Assembly (NCBI RefSeq): GCF_028745515.1
Contig: NZ_JAQZSG010000003.1
Location: 204,601 to 268,600, forward strand
DNA length: 64,000 nucleotides
Origin: Paenibacillus thermotolerans
Lineage (GTDB): Bacteria > Bacillota > Bacilli > Paenibacillales > YIM-B00363
Reading direction: 5' to 3'
How positions within the stretch are numbered: the stretch's first letter is position 1; each line of letters starts with the position of its first letter. The notes beneath the pieces were generated by a model. That model made no database searches and was not told the origin of the DNA. It worked only from the letters and a program-made list of their open reading frames with translations. Both the position numbers and the translations under genes were made by a program. Below, piece by piece: positions 51,109 through 59,579 of this stretch.

Positions 51109-53757
51109 TTATTGTTTCTTTCTATATGAAATCTCGTAATGTCCGGGCTGAACGTCGATGCGGGTGCCGGAACCGGTTTGCCGGATTCCCTTGATTCCAT
51201 TCGCAAAGCTTGCCGCATCCGCCTCGCCGCCTAAGACGATCGCCGCTTCGCTCGCAGGCGGAATACGGACCGTGAGCCGAATCTCTCCCGCGCTCTTCTC
51301 CCAGCGTACGCGGATCGGCCCGCGTACGGTCGGCACTTCCGATGCCGCATAGTCCAGATCGTCCGGCACAAACGGCTTGATCAGCACTTTGGAAAATCCC
51401 GGTGCCAGCGGCCGTATGCCTGTCACATATTCCTGCAGCAGCCTGGCCGGATAGCCGTTCCATGCATGGCAGTGGGACTCGATGTCGTCCCAGCCCTCCC
51501 ACATCGTCTTGGCGCCTTGCGATATCATGTAGCCCCAGCCCGGATAGGTCACTTTATGGATTAACCGGTACGCGGCTTCCTCCTTCCCGTTCTCGAACAG
51601 AACGCGGAGGAGCGGGAGCGAGAGCACCGTTTTGCTTTCCCACGGAGCGTTCGCTACAAAATCGATAAGCTGATTGCGGTCTTCCTCAGGCGCCAGATCG
51701 TAATACAAAGCGATCGCGTTCACGCCTTGATGCGTGTGCCGAGAGTCGTAGCCGTCGCGGAACCGCTTCTGGGTCGGGTCGTACAGGTGTGCGACGATGC
51801 TTTCTTTCAGTCGCGCCGCACGTTCCCGGTACTTGTCTCGTTCATTCGCAGCTCCCAGGATGCCGGCGATATCCGCAACGATTCGGACGGCCTCGTACAG
51901 CTTGATGTTTTGAACCGTTAAAAACCGGCACTCGTGGTCGACCGTCGGGTAAGGCCAGTCGCTGATATGCCACCCTTTATCCAGCGGGACGAGCCCGACT
52001 TCTTCATCGACGATGCCGAGATAGTAGTCGACCATCCGCCTTGCCGCCGGGTAACATCTTTCAAGCAGACCCTCGTCTTCATACATAAAATACGTCTTCC
52101 AAAGCAGCGTGCAGTAATGTAAATCCCATTCCGGGATTTGCAGGTGAAATGCGGGGTCTTCGTAATTGGAAGGATATACGAACGGGAACGTACCGTCGTC
52201 GAGCTGTCCGTCCGCAAAATCCTCCAGCGTTTTTGCCAGGACGTTTCGGGCTTCGAAGTTATATAACAGCGTCTCCGCTTGAAGATCCGTATCGGCCAAA
52301 TATTGCGCCTGCTCCCGATGCGGGCAGTCGACCGTTTGACCCAGCGTATTGTTTATCTGGGTTTGTATGGCCGCCGCATACAGATCGTTAAGAAGGCCGC
52401 TCGAGCTGCCGAACGAACCCGGCGACTCCATATCCGTATGGGCGGATACGAACCAAACGTTCACGCCGGGAACGATCGCCTCCGGATACCCGGATATTTC
52501 CGCATATCGAAACGCTTTATAAGACAAGTCGGCTTGCCAAATCTCTTCCTCGTCTCCGCGCATCGTGTATTGATCGTAATGCATCGACTGCGGTTCGTTG
52601 CAGACGTGATGTTTCACGAAGCCTTGCTCGTCGAGGTCCTCGGAATAACGAATCCGCACCGCAGCGCCGGGGATTCCTTTCAGCGCGATCCGCACCCAGC
52701 CGGATACGATTTTGCCGCCGTCGAACACTTGGCGATACGGCTCCGTTTCATTCAAGCCGCTTCGTGCCTTCGAGGGAGTAATGTCGGCCGGGACGAGCAG
52801 CTCGGCGGCGGCTCCTTCAGGTACGGCTTGCCAAATCATCGGCCAGTCGTTGCGCTTCACGCGGGCCGGCAAAGCCGGTCTGCACTTCGTCTTGTCGAAG
52901 CCTACCTGCTGCCAAGCCCGGTCTGCCAGATTCGCATCATAGTCCTCCATGGCTGAAATGCGCCGGTTTTGCTGATAAGGCGTTGCGTTCCGGTGCGGGA
53001 TGTCGATCAGCGTTTCCCAAGAAGCGTCCGTCCCTAAGCTGGTTTCGGTGCCGTCCGCATATTCGATTTCCAGCTGGAGCCGAAAGCCCGGCAGTCCGTT
53101 CACATAGTTTTGGCCGCTGCCACCGAGATATTGAGCCACTGCCGAAATACAGAAAGATGAGTGATGTAAAAGGGCGGTTACGTCATATGCCAGATAATAC
53201 TTTCGCTTGTACGGATTCGTCGGCGCCGGAGAGCCGTAGCCGTTGATTCGGATGCCGTCAATGAACACCTGGGCCGTATTGTGTGCCGAGTAATACAGCT
53301 TCGCCCTTGCAACGGGCTTCTCCAAGACAAACTCTTTGCGTATATAAGCGTGGTCGTTGATGCCGACACTTTCGGAGCTCCAAATCCACTCGGCCGTCCA
53401 GTCGTCGGAGTCCAAGCCGGTATCAAAACGCGCCGCTTCTGATTCAAGCACCTCTCCGGAAGAAAGCGAGACATAAACCTTCCACCAATACCGGGTGCGG
53501 CTTCGCAATCGCGGACCCGAGTAATCCAGATGCACGAAGCTTCCCGGGCGTTCGCCCCCGTCCCAAACGTCGGCTTCCCCGGAATGCAGTCGATCTTCCG
53601 AAGATGCGACGACGATGCGCGAGCAGCGAATCGAGACTCCGTTCGGCACGCCGTCCGGCAGCCAGGAAAATCGGATGCGTTCTCCGTCGACCCCCATAGG
53701 GGCGGTGTGGTCGTTGACCCGCAAGGAAAGAATTCGCGCCGTGCGATTAGCATCCAT
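51109..53757 (-). CDS. Alpha-L-rhamnosidase (GH78)
   Basis: 882 residues, typical for GH78. N-terminal fibronectin/rhamnosidase-N type beta domains (about 1-440, with DWTAEWIWS and YSAHNTAQVFIDGIRINGYGSPAPTNPYKRKYYLAYDVT) precede the (alpha/alpha)6 catalytic barrel. The active-site segment VDCPHREQAQYLAD gives Asp477, Glu482 and Asp489. The second catalytic acid is probably Glu754 in KTMWEGWDDIESHCHAWNG. A C-terminal beta domain begins near 790 (GIRPLAPGFSKVLIKP). There is no signal peptide, so it acts on imported oligosaccharides. It is first in its operon, behind a promoter with a cre site and LacI-type operators. Confidence 0.94.
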   Translation of the reverse strand: MDANRTARILSLRVNDHTAPMGVDGERIRFSWLPDGVPNGVSIRCSRIVVASSEDRLHSGEADVWDGGERPGSFVHLDYSGPRLRSRTRYWWKVYVSLSSGEVLESEAARFDTGLDSDDWTAEWIWSSESVGINDHAYIRKEFVLEKPVARAKLYYSAHNTAQVFIDGIRINGYGSPAPTNPYKRKYYLAYDVTALLHHSSFCISAVAQYLGGSGQNYVNGLPGFRLQLEIEYADGTETSLGTDASWETLIDIPHRNATPYQQNRRISAMEDYDANLADRAWQQVGFDKTKCRPALPARVKRNDWPMIWQAVPEGAAAELLVPADITPSKARSGLNETEPYRQVFDGGKIVSGWVRIALKGIPGAAVRIRYSEDLDEQGFVKHHVCNEPQSMHYDQYTMRGDEEEIWQADLSYKAFRYAEISGYPEAIVPGVNVWFVSAHTDMESPGSFGSSSGLLNDLYAAAIQTQINNTLGQTVDCPHREQAQYLADTDLQAETLLYNFEARNVLAKTLEDFADGQLDDGTFPFVYPSNYEDPAFHLQIPEWDLHYCTLLWKTYFMYEDEGLLERCYPAARRMVDYYLGIVDEEVGLVPLDKGWHISDWPYPTVDHECRFLTVQNIKLYEAVRIVADIAGILGAANERDKYRERAARLKESIVAHLYDPTQKRFRDGYDSRHTHQGVNAIALYYDLAPEEDRNQLIDFVANAPWESKTVLSLPLLRVLFENGKEEAAYRLIHKVTYPGWGYMISQGAKTMWEGWDDIESHCHAWNGYPARLLQEYVTGIRPLAPGFSKVLIKPFVPDDLDYAASEVPTVRGPIRVRWEKSAGEIRLTVRIPPASEAAIVLGGEADAASFANGIKGIRQTGSGTRIDVQPGHYEISYRKKQ

Positions 53758-53776
53758 GAATGTTCCTCCAAATTTA

Positions 53777-53790
53777 CAAAAACGTTTTTG
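53777..53790. promoter_or_regulatory. LacI-type operator CAAAAACGTTTTTG (site 1)
   Basis: A perfect 14-bp palindrome 20 bases upstream of the rhamnosidase start codon, identical to site 2 at 53884-53897. Confidence 0.75.
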
Positions 53791-53883
53791 ATATCAAAAA
53801 AAGGAAAATTTGAATTAAAATACGGATCAAGCTGCGGGGTCTGGGGTGTAGTAAGAGGGTTGCACTGCAAACAAAACGTTCTA

Positions 53884-53897
53884 CAAAAACGTTTTTG
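53884..53897. promoter_or_regulatory. LacI-type operator CAAAAACGTTTTTG (site 2)
   Basis: A perfect copy of site 1, spaced 107 bp from it and just downstream of the predicted -10, where repressor binding would block transcription or support DNA looping. A partial copy (ACAAAACGTT) adjoins it at 53871-53880. Confidence 0.75.
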
Positions 53898-53908
53898 TTT
53901 ACGATTAG

Positions 53909-53938
53909 AAGATACTACCAAAGTGAAAGCGTTGTCAA
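53909..53938 (-). promoter_or_regulatory. Promoter of the rhamnosidase-LacI operon with overlapping cre site
   Basis: On the minus strand, -35 TTGACA (53933-53938) lies 18 bases from -10 TATCTT (53909-53914). TGAAAGCGTTGTCA (53924-53937) fits the cre consensus TGWNANCGNTNWCA at every position and covers the -35, so CcpA should repress this operon when preferred sugars are present. Confidence 0.7.
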
Positions 53939-54014
53939 TACGCTGGAGAAATAAAAATGTAAAAAATATCACAGCTTGGATCGCCGCATAACGTCGTCAC
54001 CGATTGTTAATGAC

Positions 54015-54027
54015 CAAAAACGTTTTG
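54015..54027. promoter_or_regulatory. LacI-type operator-like site (site 3)
   Basis: CAAAAACGTTTTG is one base shorter than sites 1 and 2 and lies 131 bp upstream of site 2. It may serve as an auxiliary operator. Confidence 0.55.
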
Positions 54028-54049
54028 TATACAAAAACCGGACCAGAAA

Positions 54050-54140
54050 TTGTCACCGACATTGACAAACGGAGCCGATTGTCAGCGATATTGACAAATG
54101 AGTCGCTGCAGGCTGTCAAATGAGTCAATGTTGCTGACAA
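54050..54140. repeat. Tandem dyad repeats between galM and the rhamnosidase promoter
   Basis: TTGTCACCGACATTGACAA (54050-54068) and TTGTCAGCGATATTGACAA (54079-54097) are near-identical dyads 29 bp apart. A third, looser one (CTGTCA at 54113-54118 with TGACAA at 54135-54140) follows. They could be operators for an unidentified dimeric regulator or an intergenic repeat family. Confidence 0.7.
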
Positions 54141-54170
54141 AGCTTTCGCCTTGTGCGCGATGGAACAAGC

Positions 54171-54203
54171 GGAAAGCCGGGCCCGTACGCGGACCCGGCT
54201 TCC
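54171..54203 (-). terminator. Terminator-like hairpin after galM
   Basis: AAGCCGGG and CCCGGCTT pair around a short GC-rich loop immediately after the galM stop codon. The downstream U content is low, so efficiency is uncertain. Confidence 0.55.
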
Positions 54204-54207
54204 TAAA

Positions 54208-55266
54208 TCACTTCACTCCGAATTTATAAATCGTCGTATGCTTGTAAAGCTCTCCCGCACGCAAGATCGGCGAAGGGAAATGCTTGTGCTTCATAGCATT
54301 CGGAAAAAATTGCGTCTCGAGGCACAGACCGCTGCGCTTTCCGTAAACGGCCCCGTCCTTGCCGGTCTCGGAGCCGTCCAGAAAGTTTCCGGAATAAAAC
54401 TGTACTCCGGGCTTCGTCGTAAAAACTTCCATTACGCGACCGGAACCCGGCTCATATAGCTCCGCAAACTTTTCCGGCCTCGCGCCGTTTACTTTCAGTA
54501 CCCAGTTATGGTCATAGCCACCGCCGTTTTTAATTTGCTCATCGTCGCTGGATAGACCCGGACCGATCCGCTTCGGCGTTCTGAAATCCATCGGCGTACC
54601 CGCCACGTCTCTTATTTCTCCGGTCGGAATGCATTCATCGTTCACAGGCGTAAACCGATCCGCGTCAATCGCCAGCTCGTGGTTTTCGATCGTCCCCGAA
54701 GCGTGCCCGGCTAAATTGAAATAAGCATGGTTCGTCAAATTGATTACCGTATCCCGATCCGAAACCGCCTCGTAATCGATGATCAGCGCATGCTCGTCTG
54801 TCAGCGCATACGTCACCTTCACGTCAAGGTTTCCGGGATACCCTTCCTCCATATCGACGCTGCGATATTTCAGTTGAAGCGCTTCCCCCTGCTCCGCCTC
54901 GACGATTTCCGCCTCCCACACCGCTTTGTTGAAGCCGGTCAGCCCGCCGTGCAGATGGTTGTTGCCGTCGTTTTTGGCGAGATTGTATTCTACGCCGTTC
55001 AGTTCGAAGACCGCATCCTCAATCCGGTTGGCATGGCGTCCGACCAATGCGCCAAGGTACGGTCCGTTGCGGACGTAATCGGCGCCGTTGTCGAAGCCCA
55101 GCGTCACATCGTCAAGCCTACCGTTCCGATCGGGCACATGAAGGGTGACGATCGCTCCTCCGACCGTTGCAATTTCCGCCGAAGTTCCGGCACGATTCGT
55201 AAGTCTGTAAATATGTATTTGCCGTCCGTCCGGTGTCGTTCCGAAATTTCTCACTGTAATACCCAT
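54208..55266 (-). CDS. galM: Aldose 1-epimerase (galactose mutarotase)
   Basis: 352 residues. Interconverts alpha and beta anomers of aldoses in the cytoplasm. The GalM beta-supersandwich features are clear: LVGRHANRI (Arg81), NNHLHGG (His104, His106), INLTNHAYFNLAGH (catalytic His180), GGGYDHNWVL and the catalytic base Glu317 in GLCLETQFFPN. ATG start at 55266 with AAGGAGAG upstream. It follows the SGNH hydrolase gene by 13 bases, both belonging to a run with the CBM9-like gene. It would ready sugars released by the glycosidases for kinases or isomerases. Confidence 0.96.
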   Translation of the reverse strand: MGITVRNFGTTPDGRQIHIYRLTNRAGTSAEIATVGGAIVTLHVPDRNGRLDDVTLGFDNGADYVRNGPYLGALVGRHANRIEDAVFELNGVEYNLAKNDGNNHLHGGLTGFNKAVWEAEIVEAEQGEALQLKYRSVDMEEGYPGNLDVKVTYALTDEHALIIDYEAVSDRDTVINLTNHAYFNLAGHASGTIENHELAIDADRFTPVNDECIPTGEIRDVAGTPMDFRTPKRIGPGLSSDDEQIKNGGGYDHNWVLKVNGARPEKFAELYEPGSGRVMEVFTTKPGVQFYSGNFLDGSETGKDGAVYGKRSGLCLETQFFPNAMKHKHFPSPILRAGELYKHTTIYKFGVK

Positions 55267-55279
55267 GAGTACACTCTCC

Positions 55280-56323
55280 TTATCGTTTTAAATGGCTTTG
55301 AAGCACCGGCTCCAAATATTCCGCCATCCGGAAGAACCCCAAGTCGGTCGGGTGCACGCCGTCAACGGTGCATTCATTGTAGCTGTCGCCCAGCATCGGC
55401 TCGCCGTCGACGAAGAACACGTTCGCGTCTCCCCGCTCGCGGTATGCTCCGACAGTCTCGAGTTGAATTTGCTTTCGCTTCAAACGAAGCTCGCGCACGC
55501 CGCTGTCAAACGCCTCCCCGCCGAAGCGAATTTGAGAAAGCACAATAATCGGCACATCCGGATGCTTCTCCCGGTAAATTCGGACAAATTCCGGCAGCGT
55601 GCTTTGGAACAATTCCGGACTGACGCAGTTCGCTTCGTAATCCAGCACCAGCAGCGACGGATTCGGGATGTCCGCAATCGTGCGGGCGACTTCCGCCTCC
55701 CCTTTGCCGCTGCCGGAAAAGCCCAAATTAATGAACTCAACGGGAAGCTTGCGGCTAAGTATATTTGAATACGCCATGCCCGGCCGGGAGGCGCAGCCTC
55801 CTTGCGTAATCGAGGTGCCGTAAATCACAACCCGCTTGTCGGAAGCATAGGGCGGCGGCGGCGCGACCTCCGCGCCCGCGTCAAGTCCGACAAGCACCTC
55901 TTCGACTCCCATATACAGCGGGAAGTACAGCGTAACGGGCTGCAATCCCCGGTCCATGTTTTGAAACATGATAAACTCGTAGCTTTTCTGGGTATGGTCG
56001 TACTTGGTCGTATTGCAATACATTTTTTCCCCAATTGCTCCTATGTAGCAATCAAAGCCGCATTGCCCGGTGGCGGGCATGTGATTCATGTCCGCGGCGC
56101 CGCTGAGCCGAACCTTCACGGAGAGCCGGCTGGAATTCGTTTGAAACCGGATTTGCCCGCCTGCAGTGCAATTCGCCAAAAAATCCACGGCTGCCGGAAG
56201 CGCTTCCTTCGGCTCGCGCGGAAGTCTTCGGTACGCCTTCTCTTGCTCGAACCATGCAAACCCGGATATTCGAAACGGCTTCTCCTTAGGGGAATACCAC
56301 ACGACATCCGCCGAATCGGTCAT
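55280..56323 (-). CDS. SGNH/GDSL-family hydrolase (probable carbohydrate esterase)
   Basis: 347 residues. An N-terminal beta-sandwich (about 1-150) precedes an SGNH domain. The blocks are visible: nucleophile Ser171 in YGTSITQGG, the Gly block NLGFSGSGKGE, Asn232 in LDYEANC and the Asp321/His324 pair in VDGVHPTDLG. This two-domain arrangement occurs in bacterial sugar esterases that deacetylate glycans. There is no signal peptide, so it acts on imported material. It is between the CBM9-like gene (35 bases upstream) and galM. Confidence 0.92.
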   Translation of the reverse strand: MTDSADVVWYSPKEKPFRISGFAWFEQEKAYRRLPREPKEALPAAVDFLANCTAGGQIRFQTNSSRLSVKVRLSGAADMNHMPATGQCGFDCYIGAIGEKMYCNTTKYDHTQKSYEFIMFQNMDRGLQPVTLYFPLYMGVEEVLVGLDAGAEVAPPPPYASDKRVVIYGTSITQGGCASRPGMAYSNILSRKLPVEFINLGFSGSGKGEAEVARTIADIPNPSLLVLDYEANCVSPELFQSTLPEFVRIYREKHPDVPIIVLSQIRFGGEAFDSGVRELRLKRKQIQLETVGAYRERGDANVFFVDGEPMLGDSYNECTVDGVHPTDLGFFRMAEYLEPVLQSHLKR

Positions 56324-56358
56324 ACACTCACTTCCCTTCTTATTTTTCTACCGCTCTA

Positions 56359-56967
56359 TTAAGCGGAAACAAAAAATAGGCGCCCGAAAAACGAAGTCAA
56401 ATGATAATCGATTGCGCCTGTAGGCGCCCACGCCCAGAAATGCCGCCGACCCTGCGGATCCGCATCGATGCGGTATACGTTCCAACGCCAGCTCGTTCCG
56501 ACGTCCGGCTTCGCATGAAAATTGACGAACGGAATGACAACGTCATACACATATATATCGTTATCCACGGTAACGGACGTTTCAAGCCCTTCCGCGTCCC
56601 AGCCCGTATCGACCTGGATGCTGCCCTTCAAATCGTTCGAAATCATTGCGTCGAATATCGTGTTCCTAGGGCTGATTTCCAGCTCCATATACCGCTCCCC
56701 GGTCCCCCGCTCGTCGATGAAAATTTCGACGACGTCCTCGTCGTACAGCGGGTCGTCGCGATTCGTCATGCCGGCGACGATATGATCGTCCTCGCATTCG
56801 AATCGAATATGCAGCGCATCTCTAGTCCAGCACGCTTTGACCCCCGTGCGCAGCCTGGGGCTCTCTCCCGCTACGACTCCCGATAGCGCCATCGGTTCGA
56901 TCCGCCCCCACGGCACTCCGCCTTCCAACGGCTCCACCAGAGTGCACGAATAGCTTTTTAACTCCAT
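56359..56967 (-). CDS. CBM9/DOMON-like carbohydrate-binding protein
   Basis: 202 residues consisting almost wholly of one CBM9-like beta-sandwich: LHIRFECEDDHIVAGMTNRDDPLYDEDVVEIFID, RYMELEISPRNTIFDAMI and WRWNVYRIDADPQGRRHFWAWAPTG. These motifs are typical of stand-alone carbohydrate-binding family 9-like proteins. No signal peptide is seen, so it is cytoplasmic or released otherwise. It begins the SGNH-galM run. The C-terminal domain of the 26382-28076 protein is a relative. It diverges from the PfkB kinase gene with a 119-base intergenic region. Confidence 0.85.
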   Translation of the reverse strand: MELKSYSCTLVEPLEGGVPWGRIEPMALSGVVAGESPRLRTGVKACWTRDALHIRFECEDDHIVAGMTNRDDPLYDEDVVEIFIDERGTGERYMELEISPRNTIFDAMISNDLKGSIQVDTGWDAEGLETSVTVDNDIYVYDVVIPFVNFHAKPDVGTSWRWNVYRIDADPQGRRHFWAWAPTGAIDYHLTSFFGRLFFVSA

Positions 56968-57046
56968 ACTTCGCCTCCGTTCCCCGACTATTCCATTCGC
57001 AACCCATTATTTTCATTCCTTGAATCTCTATTTTCCCTCAGAAGTG

Positions 57047-57052
57047 TATAAT
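57047..57052 (+). promoter_or_regulatory. -10 element for the PfkB-family kinase gene
   Basis: A perfect TATAAT 35 bases before the ATG at 57087. The best -35 (TTGAAT at 57020-57025) is 21 bases away, too far for an ordinary promoter, so only the -10 is called. GAGGAACGAGGGAACGGA ahead of the ATG supplies the ribosome site. Confidence 0.45.
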
Positions 57053-57086
57053 TGTCATTATATGAATTGAGGAACGAGGGAACGGA

Positions 57087-58019
57087 ATGATAACAACCGT
57101 AACGTTGAACGCCGCAATCGACAAAACGTACTATATCGACGATTTTCAGCTCGGCAAAGTGAACCGGACGCGAACGATGCATTCGGTGCCCGGCGGCAAA
57201 GGGATTAATGTGGCGAAGGTTGCGCTTGCGTTAGGCGCTCAAGTGACCGCCACAGGCTTCGTCGGAGGCAAGAACGGAGAGTTCATCGCGGAGGAAGTCG
57301 AAAAGCTCGGCATTCGCAGCGACTTCGTTCGAACCGAGGGCGGAGAATCGAGGCTTTGCTTGAATATTATCTCCGGCGCCGAAGGCACATCCACCGAAAT
57401 TCTCGAGGCGGGGCCGGTTATTTCAAGCGGCGAGCTGCAGCTGATGCGGGAGAAGATCGAAGCGGCAGCGGGACAATCCGAAATCGTCGTCATGTCCGGA
57501 AGCATCCCCAAAGGCGTCCCGGACGATTTTTACGCCGAGCTCGTCGCCATCGTAAAAAAACAAGGCCGGGCTGCGTTTGTAGATACGAGCAACGTCCCGT
57601 TGCTCAAGGCGATCGAGGCCAAGCCGTATTTCATAAAACCGAATGAAGACGAAATCAAAATCTTGGTGAAGGACGCGCAGCTCACCGAAGATGCCGTCAT
57701 ACGCGGCGTTCATATGCTGATGGACCTCGGCATCGAATGCGCAGCAGTCACGCTCGGCGCCGCCGGATCGATCATCGGCTACCGCGGTTCGTGCTATCGC
57801 GTTCGAACGCCGAAGGTGAACGCCGTCAACACGGTCGGCTGCGGAGACGCTTTTACGGCCGCCGCAGCGGTCGGCTTCGAGCGGACGGCGCCATTCGCGG
57901 ACGTATTCCGGCAAGCGAGCGCTGCAGCGGCGGCCAACGCCTTGTCCGAGCAAGCCGGACAAGTCAGCTTGGATATGTTGGCGAAGCTGCTGCCGCTCGC
58001 AGCGGTCGAGCCGGTATAA
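57087..58019 (+). CDS. PfkB-family hexose kinase (1-phosphofructokinase/tagatose-6-phosphate kinase type)
   Basis: 310 residues, typical. It phosphorylates a sugar phosphate with ATP in the cytoplasm. The N-terminal TLNAAIDKTYYID and PGGKGINVAK (36-45) are the 1-PFK/LacC hallmark for substrate binding. FIKPNEDEI and the C-terminal anion hole NTVGCGDAFTAA, with catalytic Asp254, complete the signature. The gene is divergent from the CBM9-like gene and stands alone: no PTS fructose transporter or DeoR regulator is adjacent, so fructose 1-phosphate versus tagatose 6-phosphate cannot be decided. Its stop is only 2 bases from the convergent ugd stop. Confidence 0.92.
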   Translation: MITTVTLNAAIDKTYYIDDFQLGKVNRTRTMHSVPGGKGINVAKVALALGAQVTATGFVGGKNGEFIAEEVEKLGIRSDFVRTEGGESRLCLNIISGAEGTSTEILEAGPVISSGELQLMREKIEAAAGQSEIVVMSGSIPKGVPDDFYAELVAIVKKQGRAAFVDTSNVPLLKAIEAKPYFIKPNEDEIKILVKDAQLTEDAVIRGVHMLMDLGIECAAVTLGAAGSIIGYRGSCYRVRTPKVNAVNTVGCGDAFTAAAAVGFERTAPFADVFRQASAAAAANALSEQAGQVSLDMLAKLLPLAAVEPV

Positions 58020-58021
58020 TA

Positions 58022-59380
58022 TTACGGTATGCCGACTCCTTCGTATTCGAATCCGAGCGCCCGAAGCTTCTCGCCGTCCAAAAAATTGCGGGTGTCGAGC
58101 ACATAAGCGCGGTTCATCGACTCCCGCAGCGCGCTCCAGTTCAGACTGCGGTACATATCCCAATGCGTAACGAGCACCAGCGCGTCCGCCCCGGCCGCCG
58201 CCGCTTCCGCGTCATGGCAATATACGACCGGAAGCTGCCCGTAGCTCTTGCGAAACGGCTCCATGCCAAGCGGATCGTGGACGGATACTTGAGCCCCCGC
58301 CTCCTGCAACTGACTTATGATTGAAAAGGACTGGGACATCCGAACGTCGTCGGTGCCCGGCTTAAAGGTTAACCCAAGGATGCCGATCATCTTCCCGTTC
58401 AGCGCGCCCAGCTTCGACTTCAGCTTCTCTACGCAGTACTGCCGCATCCGTTCGTTCGAATCGATGGCGGCTTTCACGATTTCCATCGGCCTCCCGCAGC
58501 GGACGCTGGATGCGAGCAGCTCTTGCGTATCCTTCGGAAAGCAGCTTCCGCCCCACCCTGGCGATACTTGCAAAAATTGTTCGCCGATTCTAGCGTCCAG
58601 CCCCATCCCTCTGCTCACGTCCGCGACATTCGCTCCGAGCGCGTCGCACAGCCTTGCGACTTCGTTGATATAGCTCACCTTAACGGCAAGATACGCATTG
58701 GATACATATTTGATCAATTCGGCGCTCTTGGGGTCCGTCTCAAAATAAACCGTCTCCCGACTCTTCCCCTCGAACAGCTCCATGATAAACGAAGGGTAGC
58801 TACGGCTTACAAACGGTCGATACGCTGTGCGAAGCAGCTCGCCGGCCCTTGTATCCTTCGTCCCCACTACGATGCGGTCCGGGAAAAACACATCCTCTAC
58901 CGCCCGCCCTTCCCGCAAAAACTCGGGGTTGCCGGCAATCGCAAAATGCGTTCCTTCCTTCAGCCCGGACACGCGCCCCACGATGGAGGACACAAGCTCC
59001 CCGGTGCCGACGGGAACCGTCGACTTTGTAGCGATGACCGTAAACCTACCGGGATCGAGATTTGCGGCCAAGCTCTCCGCGGCGGAGCGGATGAACGACA
59101 AATCGGCCGATCCGTCTTCTCCCGCCGGCGTACCGACGCAAATAAAGACGAGATCGGCCCGCTTAACGGCATCGAAGGCGACGGAGGCCTGTAAATATTC
59201 CGGTATGGACTTTGCTAATAACATATTAAGAAACGGCTCGTAGACCGGGCTTTTCCCTTGATTGATCATGTCAACCTTCCGCTTGTCGATATCGATAACG
59301 GTCGTATGATGTCCCAAGGAGGCAAATGCGCAAGCCGTAACAGTTCCAACGTATCCGGAACCGATACAAACGATATTCAT
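58022..59380 (-). CDS. ugd: UDP-glucose 6-dehydrogenase
   Basis: 452 residues. Oxidises UDP-glucose to UDP-glucuronate using two NAD+. The Rossmann start MNIVCIGSGYVGTVTA, the TKSTVPVGTGELV segment, NPEFLREGRAVEDVFFPDRIVVG, Lys224 in ELIKYVSNAYLA and the catalytic Cys280 in SPGWGGSCFPKDT are all present. The third domain has GLTFKPGTDDVRMSQS. ATG at 59380 after AAGGGGGGCGA. It is divergent from the UDP-xylose synthase-like gene, which uses its product. The pair shares a 199-base promoter region. Confidence 0.97.
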   Translation of the reverse strand: MNIVCIGSGYVGTVTACAFASLGHHTTVIDIDKRKVDMINQGKSPVYEPFLNMLLAKSIPEYLQASVAFDAVKRADLVFICVGTPAGEDGSADLSFIRSAAESLAANLDPGRFTVIATKSTVPVGTGELVSSIVGRVSGLKEGTHFAIAGNPEFLREGRAVEDVFFPDRIVVGTKDTRAGELLRTAYRPFVSRSYPSFIMELFEGKSRETVYFETDPKSAELIKYVSNAYLAVKVSYINEVARLCDALGANVADVSRGMGLDARIGEQFLQVSPGWGGSCFPKDTQELLASSVRCGRPMEIVKAAIDSNERMRQYCVEKLKSKLGALNGKMIGILGLTFKPGTDDVRMSQSFSIISQLQEAGAQVSVHDPLGMEPFRKSYGQLPVVYCHDAEAAAAGADALVLVTHWDMYRSLNWSALRESMNRAYVLDTRNFLDGEKLRALGFEYEGVGIP

Positions 59381-59579
59381 TGTGTCGCCCCCCTTAAACT
59401 AGCTGCTATTCAATTATATAACGATATACGCACGGAAATTGTAAAGTTTGTACTAAGAACCGAATTAAGCTTTTACCTAAACAATTCTGCTTTTTTACAG
59501 GCGATGGGACAATCGTTTATACAGGAGAAACCGCGGAATCATACCCTGATGTTAAAATACAAATGAGGAGACGGTTCCG

